From assembly GCA_946006895.1 (NCBI GenBank), contig CAMFZO010000040.1, positions 1 to 9,427 of the forward strand: DNA of 9,427 nt, written 5' to 3'. The notes under the pieces were generated by a model. The model searched no databases, was not told where the DNA came from, and saw nothing but the letters and a program-made list of their open reading frames with translations. The position numbers and the translations under genes are program-made. The number at the start of each line of letters is the position of its first letter. Position 1 is the stretch's first letter. Source of the DNA: an uncultured Clostridia bacterium (GTDB lineage Bacteria; Bacillota; Clostridia; Oscillospirales; Oscillospiraceae). Of this stretch, positions 1 to 6,202 are shown in pieces.

Positions 1-1018
1 GCTCGCCGCACAGGATGCCCGACTCGAGCAGGCTGTCCAGCATCAGGCCCTCCTCGGTGACATAGCGCTCGGCGGCGCGGCGGAGGTTGCCGTGGTCGCA
101 GAAAAAGACCAGGGCGTCGGCGGGGACGTAGTGGGCGGCGCAGGAAAAATCGGGGTAGATCAGGGCCATATAGCGGTCGGCGGCGGCAAGACTGGCACCG
201 CTCTTCACCGCGTCCGTGTCCTCGGCCAGGGTTCGCAGCAGGGGTTCATTGGGGGTCTTCCTGCGGCGCAGACGGGCCTGCAGCGCCTCTAAATCGTCGG
301 CCAGACCCTCCGTTCCCTCCGGGTGCAGCCGGGGCAGGGTCTCAGCCACCGGCAGCAGGGTGAGGCTCTCCGCGTTGTCGGTGCGCCGCTGGGTCACGGT
401 GTCGAAGAAGCCCATGGCGTCCACCTCGTCGCCGAAGAACTCCACACGGACCGGCGCGTCATGTGCCGGGGAATAGACGTCCAGAATACCGCCCCGCACG
501 GAAAACTGTCCCACGCCCTCCACCAGCGTGCCCCGGCTGTAGCCCATTTTGACCAGCCGTGCACAGAGGTCCTCCAGGGAAAGACAGGCTCCGATCTTCA
601 GAGTCAGAGCCGTGGAAAAGAGGCAGCTTTTGGGCAGAGTGCGGACACAAAAGGCGTCCCAGGTGGCGATGAGCAGCCGCTGCGCTCCACGGGCCAGATC
701 GTAAAGCAGCCGCAGACGCTGCTGCTCCCAGCCCCGGGAAATGGCGGAGGCGCTGTAAAAGGTCAGATCCCGGGAGGGCAGAATGGGGATTTCCGTGTCC
801 AGAAAGGCGGCCAGCTCCGACTGGGTGCGCCGCGCCGCCATTTCGTCCTGGCAGAGGATGACCGCCGGACGCCTGGTGTCGTGGAGCACCGAGGCGATGA
901 GATGGGAACGGTTGATCTGCGCGGCGCCGGAAACGCCGGCTGCTTGATTTTTCTCCAGGCACTGCATCAGCCGCCGGTAGTCCGGCAGTCCGCGCAGCAG
1001 GGTGAGAAGCTGTTCCAT
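1..1018 (-). CDS. mfd: Transcription-repair coupling factor Mfd, N-terminal 339 residues (runs off the left edge)
   Basis: Mfd displaces RNA polymerase stalled at DNA lesions and recruits UvrA for nucleotide excision repair. Only the N-terminal part is here; the family is usually about 1,150-1,200 residues, so the polymerase-interacting and helicase domains lie outside. Translation from ATG at 1018 is open to the edge. It gives a UvrB-like module with recognisable blocks: QFSVRGGILDVY at about residues 171-182 and RVEFFGDEVD at 191-200, followed by a TQRR segment near 209-212, all typical of Mfd. The stretch around residues 48-60 (DTRRPAVILCQDEMA) fits the early strand and helix of that module. 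The start is supported by AAGGAGGTC at 1021-1029, with four bases between GGAGG and ATG. mfd follows pth, as in Bacillus. The 175-base gap before it contains a hairpin and an AT-rich stretch, so it may have its own promoter. Residues 230-339 are the poorly conserved linker region. Confidence 0.93.
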   Translation of the reverse strand, partial: MEQLLTLLRGLPDYRRLMQCLEKNQAAGVSGAAQINRSHLIASVLHDTRRPAVILCQDEMAARRTQSELAAFLDTEIPILPSRDLTFYSASAISRGWEQQRLRLLYDLARGAQRLLIATWDAFCVRTLPKSCLFSTALTLKIGACLSLEDLCARLVKMGYSRGTLVEGVGQFSVRGGILDVYSPAHDAPVRVEFFGDEVDAMGFFDTVTQRRTDNAESLTLLPVAETLPRLHPEGTEGLADDLEALQARLRRRKTPNEPLLRTLAEDTDAVKSGASLAAADRYMALIYPDFSCAAHYVPADALVFFCDHGNLRRAAERYVTEEGLMLDSLLESGILCGE

Positions 1019-1050
1019 AGGACCTCCTTCCAAAGTGGGGAACGTGTACG

Positions 1051-1068
1051 GCGCAACAATTTTTGCGC
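1051..1068. other. Small hairpin in the mfd leader
   Basis: GCGCAA (1051-1056) pairs perfectly with TTGCGC (1063-1068) around a six-base AT loop. It lies about 35 bases upstream of the mfd start codon and, if transcribed, would sit in the mfd leader. No function is shown; the stem is short. Confidence 0.3.
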
Positions 1069-1079
1069 ACGCACGAACG

Positions 1080-1108
1080 CGGAAAACAGGGAGCCTCCCT
1101 GTTTTCCG
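1080..1108. other. Strong inverted repeat between pth and mfd
   Basis: CGGAAAACAGGGA (1080-1092) is an exact inverted repeat of TCCCTGTTTTCCG (1096-1108), giving a 13-bp stem with a three-base loop. The run after the stem is T-rich only on the plus strand (TTATTTATC then TTATTTT). On the minus strand, where pth and mfd lie, the 3' flank is GC-rich with no U tract. It is therefore not a standard intrinsic terminator for pth. It could be a mRNA-stabilising hairpin, a leader hairpin at the 5' end of an mfd transcript, or a terminator for antisense transcription. Confidence 0.5.
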
Positions 1109-1193
1109 TTATTTATCGTGTTATTTTACTTTATTCGACACAGGTGTCTTGACCGCCGGAAAACCCAGAGTCTTCCCACACCGCGCCCGGGCA

Positions 1194-1790
1194 TCACGGA
1201 CGGCTGCCGTTGAACCGGGCTGCCGCGGCGGGAACGCCGTTGTCGATGATCTCCAGCGCCGCCTGAGCGCCGCGCTCGATGACGCCGGACAGGAGCTTTT
1301 CTTCCTCTTTAGTGAAGTTCGACAACACCCAGGCGGCCAGGTCATAGTCCGGATGGGGCTTGGCACCGACGCCCAGCTTCACCCGGGGAAAGGCCTGGCT
1401 GTTAAGGCAGCCGATGATGGATTTGATGCCGTTGTGACCGCCGGCAGAGCCTTCCGCCCGCACGCGCATCCGGCCCACGTCCAGCGAAATATCATCAAAA
1501 ATGACAATGATGCGCTCCGGCGGCAGCTTAAAATAGTGGGCGGCGTCCATCACCGACAGGCCGGAGCTGTTCATAAAGGTCTGGGGCTTGAGCAGGATCA
1601 GCTTTTTCTCCCCGTAGGCGGCCTGGACATAGAGGCCGCGAAATTTCGCCCGGTCGATCTTCACGCCCAGGTCCTTTGCCAGCAGGTCCACGGCGCGAAA
1701 ACCGATATTGTGGCGGGTCCTTCCGTAGTTGTCGCCGGGATTGCCCAGTCCGACGACGAGCCAATCACAGGCAGGCTTCCGAAACAGCAT
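1194..1790 (-). CDS. pth: Peptidyl-tRNA hydrolase
   Basis: Pth cleaves the ester bond of peptidyl-tRNAs released by stalled ribosomes, recycling tRNA in the cytoplasm. The protein is 198 residues, normal for the bacterial family. The landmarks are all present: VGLGNPG at 13-19 (N17), TRHNIGF at 25-31 with the catalytic H27, KPQTFMNSSG at 68-77 (N74), the FDDISL block with D99 in the place of the catalytic aspartate, and GGHNGIKSI at 117-125 (N120). The ATG at 1790 shares its A with the last base of the prs stop codon (TGATG), so translation is probably coupled to prs. Bacillus has ctc (a general-stress L25-type protein) between prs and pth; it is absent here. In Bacillus this gene was first called spoVC because mutants block sporulation. 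The last ten or so residues are not conserved in the family. Confidence 0.96.
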   Translation of the reverse strand: MLFRKPACDWLVVGLGNPGDNYGRTRHNIGFRAVDLLAKDLGVKIDRAKFRGLYVQAAYGEKKLILLKPQTFMNSSGLSVMDAAHYFKLPPERIIVIFDDISLDVGRMRVRAEGSAGGHNGIKSIIGCLNSQAFPRVKLGVGAKPHPDYDLAAWVLSNFTKEEEKLLSGVIERGAQAALEIIDNGVPAAAARFNGSRP

Positions 1791-2755
1791 CAGAACAGGC
1801 TGGAGATGGAGGTCTCGTTGTAGATGCGGGTGATGGCCTTGGCGAACACGGGCGAGGCGTCCAGCTGGCGGATCTTTCTGCCGGTGTAATCGTTGGGCAG
1901 GGGGATGGTGTTCAGGAGCATCAGCTCCTCGATACAGCTCTCCTCCACCTTCTGGCAGGCGTTGCCGGACAGGACGCCGTGACTGGCGCAGGCGTAGACG
2001 GCCTTGGCGTGGCCGATCTCCTTGATGGCGGCGGCGGCGTTGCAGAGGGAGCCGGCGGTATCCACAATGTCGTCAAAGAGGATGCAGGTCTTGCCCTCCA
2101 CGTCACCGATGACGTTCATGACCTCGCACATATTGGCCCGCTGGCGGCGCTTATCCACGATGGCCAGGCCCATGTGGAGCTTGGCGGCAAAGGCACGGGA
2201 GCGCGCAACGGAGCCGATGTCGGGGGAGACCACGCAGAAATCGTCGTGGTCGTAGACTGTCTCGTCAAATTTCGACATATAATAACGGGCAAAGAGAGGA
2301 TTGCCCACCAGGTGATCCACGGGGATGTCGAAAAAGCCCTGGATCTGCGCGGCGTGGAGGTCCATGGTCAGCACGCGGTCGGCGCCGGCCTCGGTGATGA
2401 GATTGGCCACCAGCTTGGCGGAGATGGGGTCGCGGCCCTTGGCCTTGCGGTCCTGACGGGCGTAGCCGAAATAGGGAATGACGGCGGTGATGCGTCCGGC
2501 GGAGGCGCGGCGGAAGGCGTCGATCATGATGAGCAGCTCCATCAGATTGTTGTTGACGGGCTTGCAGGTGGACTGGATCACGAAAACATCGCAGCCGCGG
2601 ACGGTCTCGTTGATGGAAACGGAGACCTCGCCGTCTGCGAAAGCGGTCACGGTGCTGTCACCCAGATCCAGTCCCAGCTCCGTGCAGATGCCGCGGGCAA
2701 AGGATACGTTGGAATTGGCGGTGAAGACCTTGATTTCTTTTCCGTGAGCGATCAT
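1790..2755 (-). CDS. prs: Ribose-phosphate pyrophosphokinase (PRPP synthase, class I)
   Basis: Prs makes 5-phosphoribosyl 1-pyrophosphate from ribose 5-phosphate and ATP. PRPP is the precursor for purines, pyrimidines, histidine, tryptophan and NAD. The 321-residue length is standard. Visible motifs are PYFGYARQDRK at 94-104 (ATP/flexible-loop region), DLHAAQIQGFF at 132-142, VSPDIGSVARSRA at 177-189, the catalytic-loop KRRQR at 202-206, and the PRPP-binding loop FDDIVDTAGS at 227-236. The loop ends in Ser236 where Thr is more usual, and SPDIGSV replaces the SPDHGGV seen in Bacillus; both look like lineage variants. I chose ATG 2755 because it begins with MIAHGKEIKVFTANSN, as the family does, and has AGAGG seven bases upstream; the upstream in-frame extension is non-homologous. 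It lies 40 bases after glmU and overlaps the pth start. Confidence 0.97.
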   Translation of the reverse strand: MIAHGKEIKVFTANSNVSFARGICTELGLDLGDSTVTAFADGEVSVSINETVRGCDVFVIQSTCKPVNNNLMELLIMIDAFRRASAGRITAVIPYFGYARQDRKAKGRDPISAKLVANLITEAGADRVLTMDLHAAQIQGFFDIPVDHLVGNPLFARYYMSKFDETVYDHDDFCVVSPDIGSVARSRAFAAKLHMGLAIVDKRRQRANMCEVMNVIGDVEGKTCILFDDIVDTAGSLCNAAAAIKEIGHAKAVYACASHGVLSGNACQKVEESCIEELMLLNTIPLPNDYTGRKIRQLDASPVFAKAITRIYNETSISSLF

Positions 2756-2762
2756 AGGGGTA

Positions 2763-2767
2763 CCTCT
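2763..2767 (-). promoter_or_regulatory. Ribosome binding site of prs
   Basis: AGAGG on the minus strand, seven bases before ATG 2755. It fixes the prs start; the reading frame itself stays open back into glmU, to about 3064. Confidence 0.6.
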
Positions 2768-2795
2768 CTTTTTCCGAGCGTAAGCTCTGTAATGA

Positions 2796-3965
2796 CTATG
2801 GTTTTTTATGCTTTGCCGCCCAGTCTCGCTTGTTGGACTGGCGGGCACGGCCGATGGCCAAGGCGTTGGCGGGGACGTCCTCGGTGATGACGCTGCCGGC
2901 AGCCACATAGGCACCCTCACCCACGGTGACGGGGGCGACCAGAGCCGTGTGGCAGCCGATAAAGGCGTCCTTTTCCACGGTGGTGCGGTGCTTTTCCACC
3001 CGGTCGAAGTTGACCGTGGCCGTACCGCAGCCAAAGTTGCAGTTTTCGCCCACGTCGGCGTCACCCAGATAGGAAAGATGGGAGACGAAGCCGTTCTCGC
3101 CGATGCTGGAGTTTTTGATCTCGACGAAGTTGCCGATCTTTACATTTCGTCCGATCTCGGCCCCGTCGCGGACATGGGCGTAAGGCCCTACACAGGCCCC
3201 GGCGGAGATTTTGGAGCGGCAGACCTGGGAGGCGTTGACCGTCGCGCCCTCGCCTATCTCGCTGTCCTCCACCAGGCTCCAGGGACCGATGACCGCTTTT
3301 GAGCGAATTATGGTGTTTCCGCGCAAAATCGCTCCCGGCAGCAGCCTGACGCCCTCCTCCAAACGGACGGAGGGTTCCACATCACAGCGGTCGGCGTCAA
3401 AGACCTCCACACCCTGCCGGACCAGCCGGAGCACACGGTCCCTGCGGAGCATGGGCGCCAGCTCCATGGCGGCAGCGACGGAATCCACGGAATAGAATCC
3501 GTCATAATCGCTCAAAACAGCGCAATTTTCTTTCAAAAAGCGGGAAAGGGAACCTTGTTCATCCAGCGCGCCCATAAGCGCCTCCCGACCGGCCCGAAAA
3601 ACGCAGGCTGGGACGGGATTGCCGGAGTGGCGCGCCAGGGAGGGAAGCCAAACGGCGGGGCCTGCCACCACGGTGACGTCCCGCTCCGATTCCTCCGCGG
3701 TGGAGAGAAAAACATGGAGCAGGTCGCTGGGGTTGCTGTCCCGGGTGACGGTGACCTCCGCTTCCTCGGGCATACAGGCGAGGGCCTCGGCGGAGAAGTC
3801 TTCCCGGCAGACCAGGAAGAACCGCGCCACACCGTCCTCCAGGAGGGTGTTTGCCAGCCAGGCCAGCAGCGGCGCGCCCAGAACGCGTTGCAGCATCAGC
3901 GGCCGGGGAAGGCCCGTTTTGGCAGTGTCGTCGGGCACAAAGATCACGGCAGACGGTCCAAGCAT
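2796..3965 (-). CDS. glmU: GlmU-type protein: intact acetyltransferase half, degenerate uridyltransferase half
   Basis: GlmU normally has two activities: C-terminal acetylation of glucosamine-1-phosphate, and N-terminal uridylation giving UDP-GlcNAc for peptidoglycan. The C-terminal left-handed beta-helix (from about residue 186) is clear: GPYAHVRDGAEIG at 260-272 (R266), GNFVEIK at 278-284 (K284), HLSYLGDA at 296-303 with catalytic-base H296 and Y299, NFGCGT at 310-315 (N310), K325, and LVAPVTVG at 342-349. The usual NYDG is NFDR at 319-322. The N-terminal half keeps a Rossmann-like pattern and an LPRPLMLQRVLGAPLLAWL segment. It lacks the AAGxGTRM nucleotide loop, has Arg for the signature Lys after the LP, and has VVAGPAVWL where the family has a GD metal-binding motif. 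Length is 389 residues against about 455, with the loss in the N-terminal half. ATG 3965 has AAAGGA ten bases upstream; a GTG at 3989 is an alternative. It is probably acetyltransferase-only (inference). Confidence 0.88.
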   Translation of the reverse strand: MLGPSAVIFVPDDTAKTGLPRPLMLQRVLGAPLLAWLANTLLEDGVARFFLVCREDFSAEALACMPEEAEVTVTRDSNPSDLLHVFLSTAEESERDVTVVAGPAVWLPSLARHSGNPVPACVFRAGREALMGALDEQGSLSRFLKENCAVLSDYDGFYSVDSVAAAMELAPMLRRDRVLRLVRQGVEVFDADRCDVEPSVRLEEGVRLLPGAILRGNTIIRSKAVIGPWSLVEDSEIGEGATVNASQVCRSKISAGACVGPYAHVRDGAEIGRNVKIGNFVEIKNSSIGENGFVSHLSYLGDADVGENCNFGCGTATVNFDRVEKHRTTVEKDAFIGCHTALVAPVTVGEGAYVAAGSVITEDVPANALAIGRARQSNKRDWAAKHKKP

Positions 3966-4004
3966 GGCAGTCACATCCTTTCCCAACACAGCGGCTTCCG
4001 CTAT

Positions 4005-4010
4005 ATTATA
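4005..4010 (-). promoter_or_regulatory. Putative -10 box for the glmU-prs-pth transcript
   Basis: A perfect TATAAT reads on the minus strand within an AT-rich patch, placing transcription start near 3998 and giving a leader of roughly 33 bases before the glmU ATG at 3965. No good -35 is visible at 16-18 bases (the best is TATCTT), and there is no TG extension. The call rests on the -10 alone and its position. Confidence 0.42.
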
Positions 4011-4020
4011 TCGTATTCTA

Positions 4021-4040
4021 TTCCCGTAAGATACCGGGAA
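4021..4040. repeat. Inverted repeat next to the glmU promoter
   Basis: TTCCCG (4021-4026) and CGGGAA (4035-4040) form a six-base inverted repeat with an eight-base spacer. It lies immediately upstream of the putative glmU -10 box, overlapping where a -35 would be. That position would suit an operator, but nothing further supports this. Confidence 0.35.
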
Positions 4041-4119
4041 AGCGGTTTTACATTTTTATATCATAACCATTTCATGACTATTCTAATTATAACAGAAAAC
4101 ACCCGGTTCGTCCACCGAA

Positions 4120-4132
4120 TTTCCCTGGGAAA
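4120..4132. repeat. Short palindrome TTTCCC-T-GGGAAA
   Basis: A perfect six-base inverted repeat with a one-base centre in the divergent glmU/spoIIP gap. It is too tight for an RNA hairpin and more like a protein-binding palindrome. No regulator can be named. Confidence 0.35.
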
Positions 4133-4151
4133 GCAAACAAATTCCTGTCCG

Positions 4152-4192
4152 TTTCCGGGGCGATTTCCGTCGAAATGCGGAAAACGTTTCCG
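4152..4192. repeat. Cluster of TTTCCG repeats and a CGGAAA-ACG-TTTCCG palindrome upstream of spoIIP
   Basis: TTTCCG occurs three times, starting at 4152, 4164 and 4187, and its complement CGGAAA once at 4178. The CGGAAA can pair with the copy on either side, at 4164-4169 (eight-base loop) or 4187-4192 (three-base loop). The core GGAAAACGTTTCCG at 4179-4192 fits much of the CcpA cre pattern (centre CG, inner AA and T/C), but both end bases are wrong. The cluster ends about 50 bases before the spoIIP start, a reasonable place for an operator. Confidence 0.35.
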
Positions 4193-4242
4193 ATTCTAAA
4201 AGGCGGCCTCACCGCATATACATTATTTATGGGGTGGAGCCG

Positions 4243-5193
4243 ATGAATCATACGGAAAAAATTCTACTGTCGCTGCGGTGGGCCTGTTTTGCGGTGCTGC
4301 TGATCGCGGTGGTTCTGCGGCTGGGACTGGAGGGGTTCCGGCCTGCTTCCCCGCAGGCACCGGAGACAGCGGCCGAGCCGTCAGCCCAAGCAACGGAGGC
4401 GGCGCAGTACTATCCGACGCTTCTCTATACGCCGCCGGACCACGGCGGACTGCTGACGGCGGAGGACGCGGAGCTGGTGTCCGTGCGCAACATGGCCGGG
4501 GCGGACTTCGATCCGGAGGCCCTGCTGACGGAGCCCTTGGACTTTCCCCTGACGGACGAGCCCATGGTCCTCATCGTCCACACCCACGCCACCGAGGCAT
4601 ACACCCCTGCCGACGGGGACGACTACACCGCCGCCGGAGCCTACCGGACGACGGACACGGATCACAACGTGGTGCGGGTGGGACAGGCTCTGGCCCGGCG
4701 GCTCAACGACAACGGCATCCCGACCCTCCACGACACGACCCTCCACGACGTGCCGGGCTATGACGACGCCTACGAACGGGCGGCGGCGGTCATCAGCCGC
4801 TATCTGGAGGAATACCCCTCCATCCGCATGGTCATTGACGTCCACCGGGACGCGGCCCTGGACGAAAACGGCAGCGAGGTAGCCGTCAACTGCTCCATCG
4901 GCGAACGGGAGGCGGCGCAGATGATGCTGGTCATGGGCACCGACGCGGCGGGACTGGAGCATCCCGGCTGGCGGGGCAACCTGTCCATGGCCCTGAAGCT
5001 CCAGGCCTGGTGCGAAAAAACATCGCCGGGGTGCTTCCGTCCGCTGCAGCTTCGGGCCGAGCGGTACAATCAGTATCTCACGCCCTATTCCATTCTGCTG
5101 GAGGTGGGGGCGGCGGGAAACACCCTGCGGCAGGCCCTGTGCAGCGCGGAGTTTTTTGCCGACCGGCTGACGGACCTGCTGCTGCAAGGCTGA
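4243..5193 (+). CDS. spoIIP: Stage II sporulation protein P (peptidoglycan amidase/endopeptidase)
   Basis: SpoIIP works with SpoIID and SpoIIM to degrade septal peptidoglycan so that the mother-cell membrane can engulf the forespore. The protein is 316 residues from ATG 4243. A basic start is followed by one membrane anchor at about residues 11-28, a Pro/Ala/Gln-rich linker to about 55, then the catalytic domain. Family motifs are VLIVHTHATEAYTP at 109-122 (H113, E118), DTDHNVVRVGQAL at 138-150, VIDVHRDA at 197-204 (H201) and SILLEVGAAGNT at 283-294 (E287); the His and Glu residues are those expected to hold the catalytic zinc. GGGG at 4231-4234 is eight bases before this ATG; an in-frame GTG at 4234 would add only three residues. 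gpr, the usual neighbour of spoIIP in Bacillus and many clostridia, is not adjacent here. A mother-cell sigma-E promoter is expected, but I see no convincing one. Confidence 0.93.
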   Translation: MNHTEKILLSLRWACFAVLLIAVVLRLGLEGFRPASPQAPETAAEPSAQATEAAQYYPTLLYTPPDHGGLLTAEDAELVSVRNMAGADFDPEALLTEPLDFPLTDEPMVLIVHTHATEAYTPADGDDYTAAGAYRTTDTDHNVVRVGQALARRLNDNGIPTLHDTTLHDVPGYDDAYERAAAVISRYLEEYPSIRMVIDVHRDAALDENGSEVAVNCSIGEREAAQMMLVMGTDAAGLEHPGWRGNLSMALKLQAWCEKTSPGCFRPLQLRAERYNQYLTPYSILLEVGAAGNTLRQALCSAEFFADRLTDLLLQG

Positions 5194-5234
5194 CGGCCGG
5201 CGATTCCTTCCTGAGAAGCGAACCGCCGGCCGTC
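5192..5234. terminator. GC-rich hairpin at the spoIIP/uppP convergent junction
   Basis: GACGGCCGGCG (5192-5202) pairs perfectly with CGCCGGCCGTC (5224-5234), an 11-bp stem with a 21-base loop. It starts inside the spoIIP stop codon and ends nine bases before the uppP stop. The position suits a bidirectional 3'-end structure. There is no U tract on either side, so it may stabilise transcript ends or need a factor instead of acting as a classical terminator. Confidence 0.5.
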
Positions 5235-5242
5235 TGTGCCGC

Positions 5243-6151
5243 CTACAGCAGCCACGCAGCGCAGATCAGGACGATAACGCCCAGCGCGATACGGTACCAG
5301 CCGAAGACGGAGAAGTCATGCTTTTTGATGTAGTTCATAAGGAATTTGATGGCCGCCACGGAGACGGCGAAGGCCACTACCATACCCAGCAGCAGCACGG
5401 CAAGCTGGGTGCCGGTAAAGCCGAAGCCGAATTTGACGATTTTCAGCAGGGAGGCGCCGAACATGACGGGAATGGCCAGGAAGAAGGTGTATTCCGCCGC
5501 CACGCCGCGGGAGGCGCCGATGAGGATGCCGCCCAGGATCGTGGCGCCGGAGCGGGAGGTGCCCGGCACCAGAGCCAGAACCTGGAAGATGCCGATGAGG
5601 GCCGCGTCCTTCCAGGTCAGGCGGGACAGGGAATGGATGCGGGGCTTGCGGCGCTTGTTGTAGCGCTCGATGAAAAGGAACGCTACGCCATAGAGAATGA
5701 GCATCAGGGCCACCACCACAGGGGTATAGAGGTGCTCATCCATCCAGTCGTCCAGGGGCAGGCCGATGATGATGGCCGGCAGGCAGGAGACGGCGATTTT
5801 CAGCCACAGGACGATCTTATCCATGTAGCAGTAGTTGTCGCAGAAGCGCTGGATGCCGCCGACGAATTTGTCGTCGCTCTGCTCGGCGAACCAGGAATGG
5901 CCCGCCCGTTTGCGCTTGGTGTGGAAGGGCCACAGCTTGCGGAAATACAGCACCACCACGGCCAGAATGGCGCCGAACTGGATGACCACGGTGAACATTT
6001 TCATGAAATCATCCGTCAGGACGGGGTGATTCTGTGTTTTCCAGAAGGCGTCGACCAGGACCATGTGGCCGGTGCTGCTGATGGGGAGCCATTCGGTGAT
6101 ACCCTCAACGATGCCGAGGACCAGGATCTTCAGCCAATCCAAAACATTCAT
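5243..6151 (-). CDS. uppP: Undecaprenyl-diphosphatase (BacA family)
   Basis: UppP dephosphorylates undecaprenyl pyrophosphate, recycling the lipid carrier for peptidoglycan and other wall polymers; extra copies give bacitracin resistance. The protein is 302 residues, many hydrophobic and arranged as several membrane segments. It carries both family signatures: EGITEWLPISSTGH at 16-29 (E16, E20, S26, H29) and VPGTSRSGATI at 195-205 (R200). It is longer than the usual 265-280 residues, mainly because of a polar loop at about 76-112 that is rich in Lys/Arg and holds two cysteines. AAAAGAGG lies nine bases upstream of ATG 6151. It is 51 bases downstream of the unknown membrane protein gene with no clear terminator between, so it is probably the last gene of the pyrF operon. 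It converges on spoIIP. Confidence 0.95.
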   Translation of the reverse strand: MNVLDWLKILVLGIVEGITEWLPISSTGHMVLVDAFWKTQNHPVLTDDFMKMFTVVIQFGAILAVVVLYFRKLWPFHTKRKRAGHSWFAEQSDDKFVGGIQRFCDNYCYMDKIVLWLKIAVSCLPAIIIGLPLDDWMDEHLYTPVVVALMLILYGVAFLFIERYNKRRKPRIHSLSRLTWKDAALIGIFQVLALVPGTSRSGATILGGILIGASRGVAAEYTFFLAIPVMFGASLLKIVKFGFGFTGTQLAVLLLGMVVAFAVSVAAIKFLMNYIKKHDFSVFGWYRIALGVIVLICAAWLL

Positions 6152-6202
6152 GATACAAGACCTCTTTTCGCTAGATACTATGCGTCAGCGGGGGAAAAAA
6201 GA

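Noticed and set aside
323..2887. Long plus-strand open frames opposite mfd, pth and prs
   Set aside because: They mirror genes with clear family motifs on the minus strand; the translations are Gly/Asp/Gln/Val-rich shadow sequence.
2756..3064. N-terminal extension of prs into glmU
   Set aside because: The family starts at the MIAHGKEIKVF position and a ribosome binding site precedes it; the extension is out-of-frame glmU.
4211..4225. CATATACATT as a sigma-E -10 box for spoIIP
   Set aside because: No matching -35 lies about 14 bases upstream, and the start of transcription would fall almost on the ribosome binding site.
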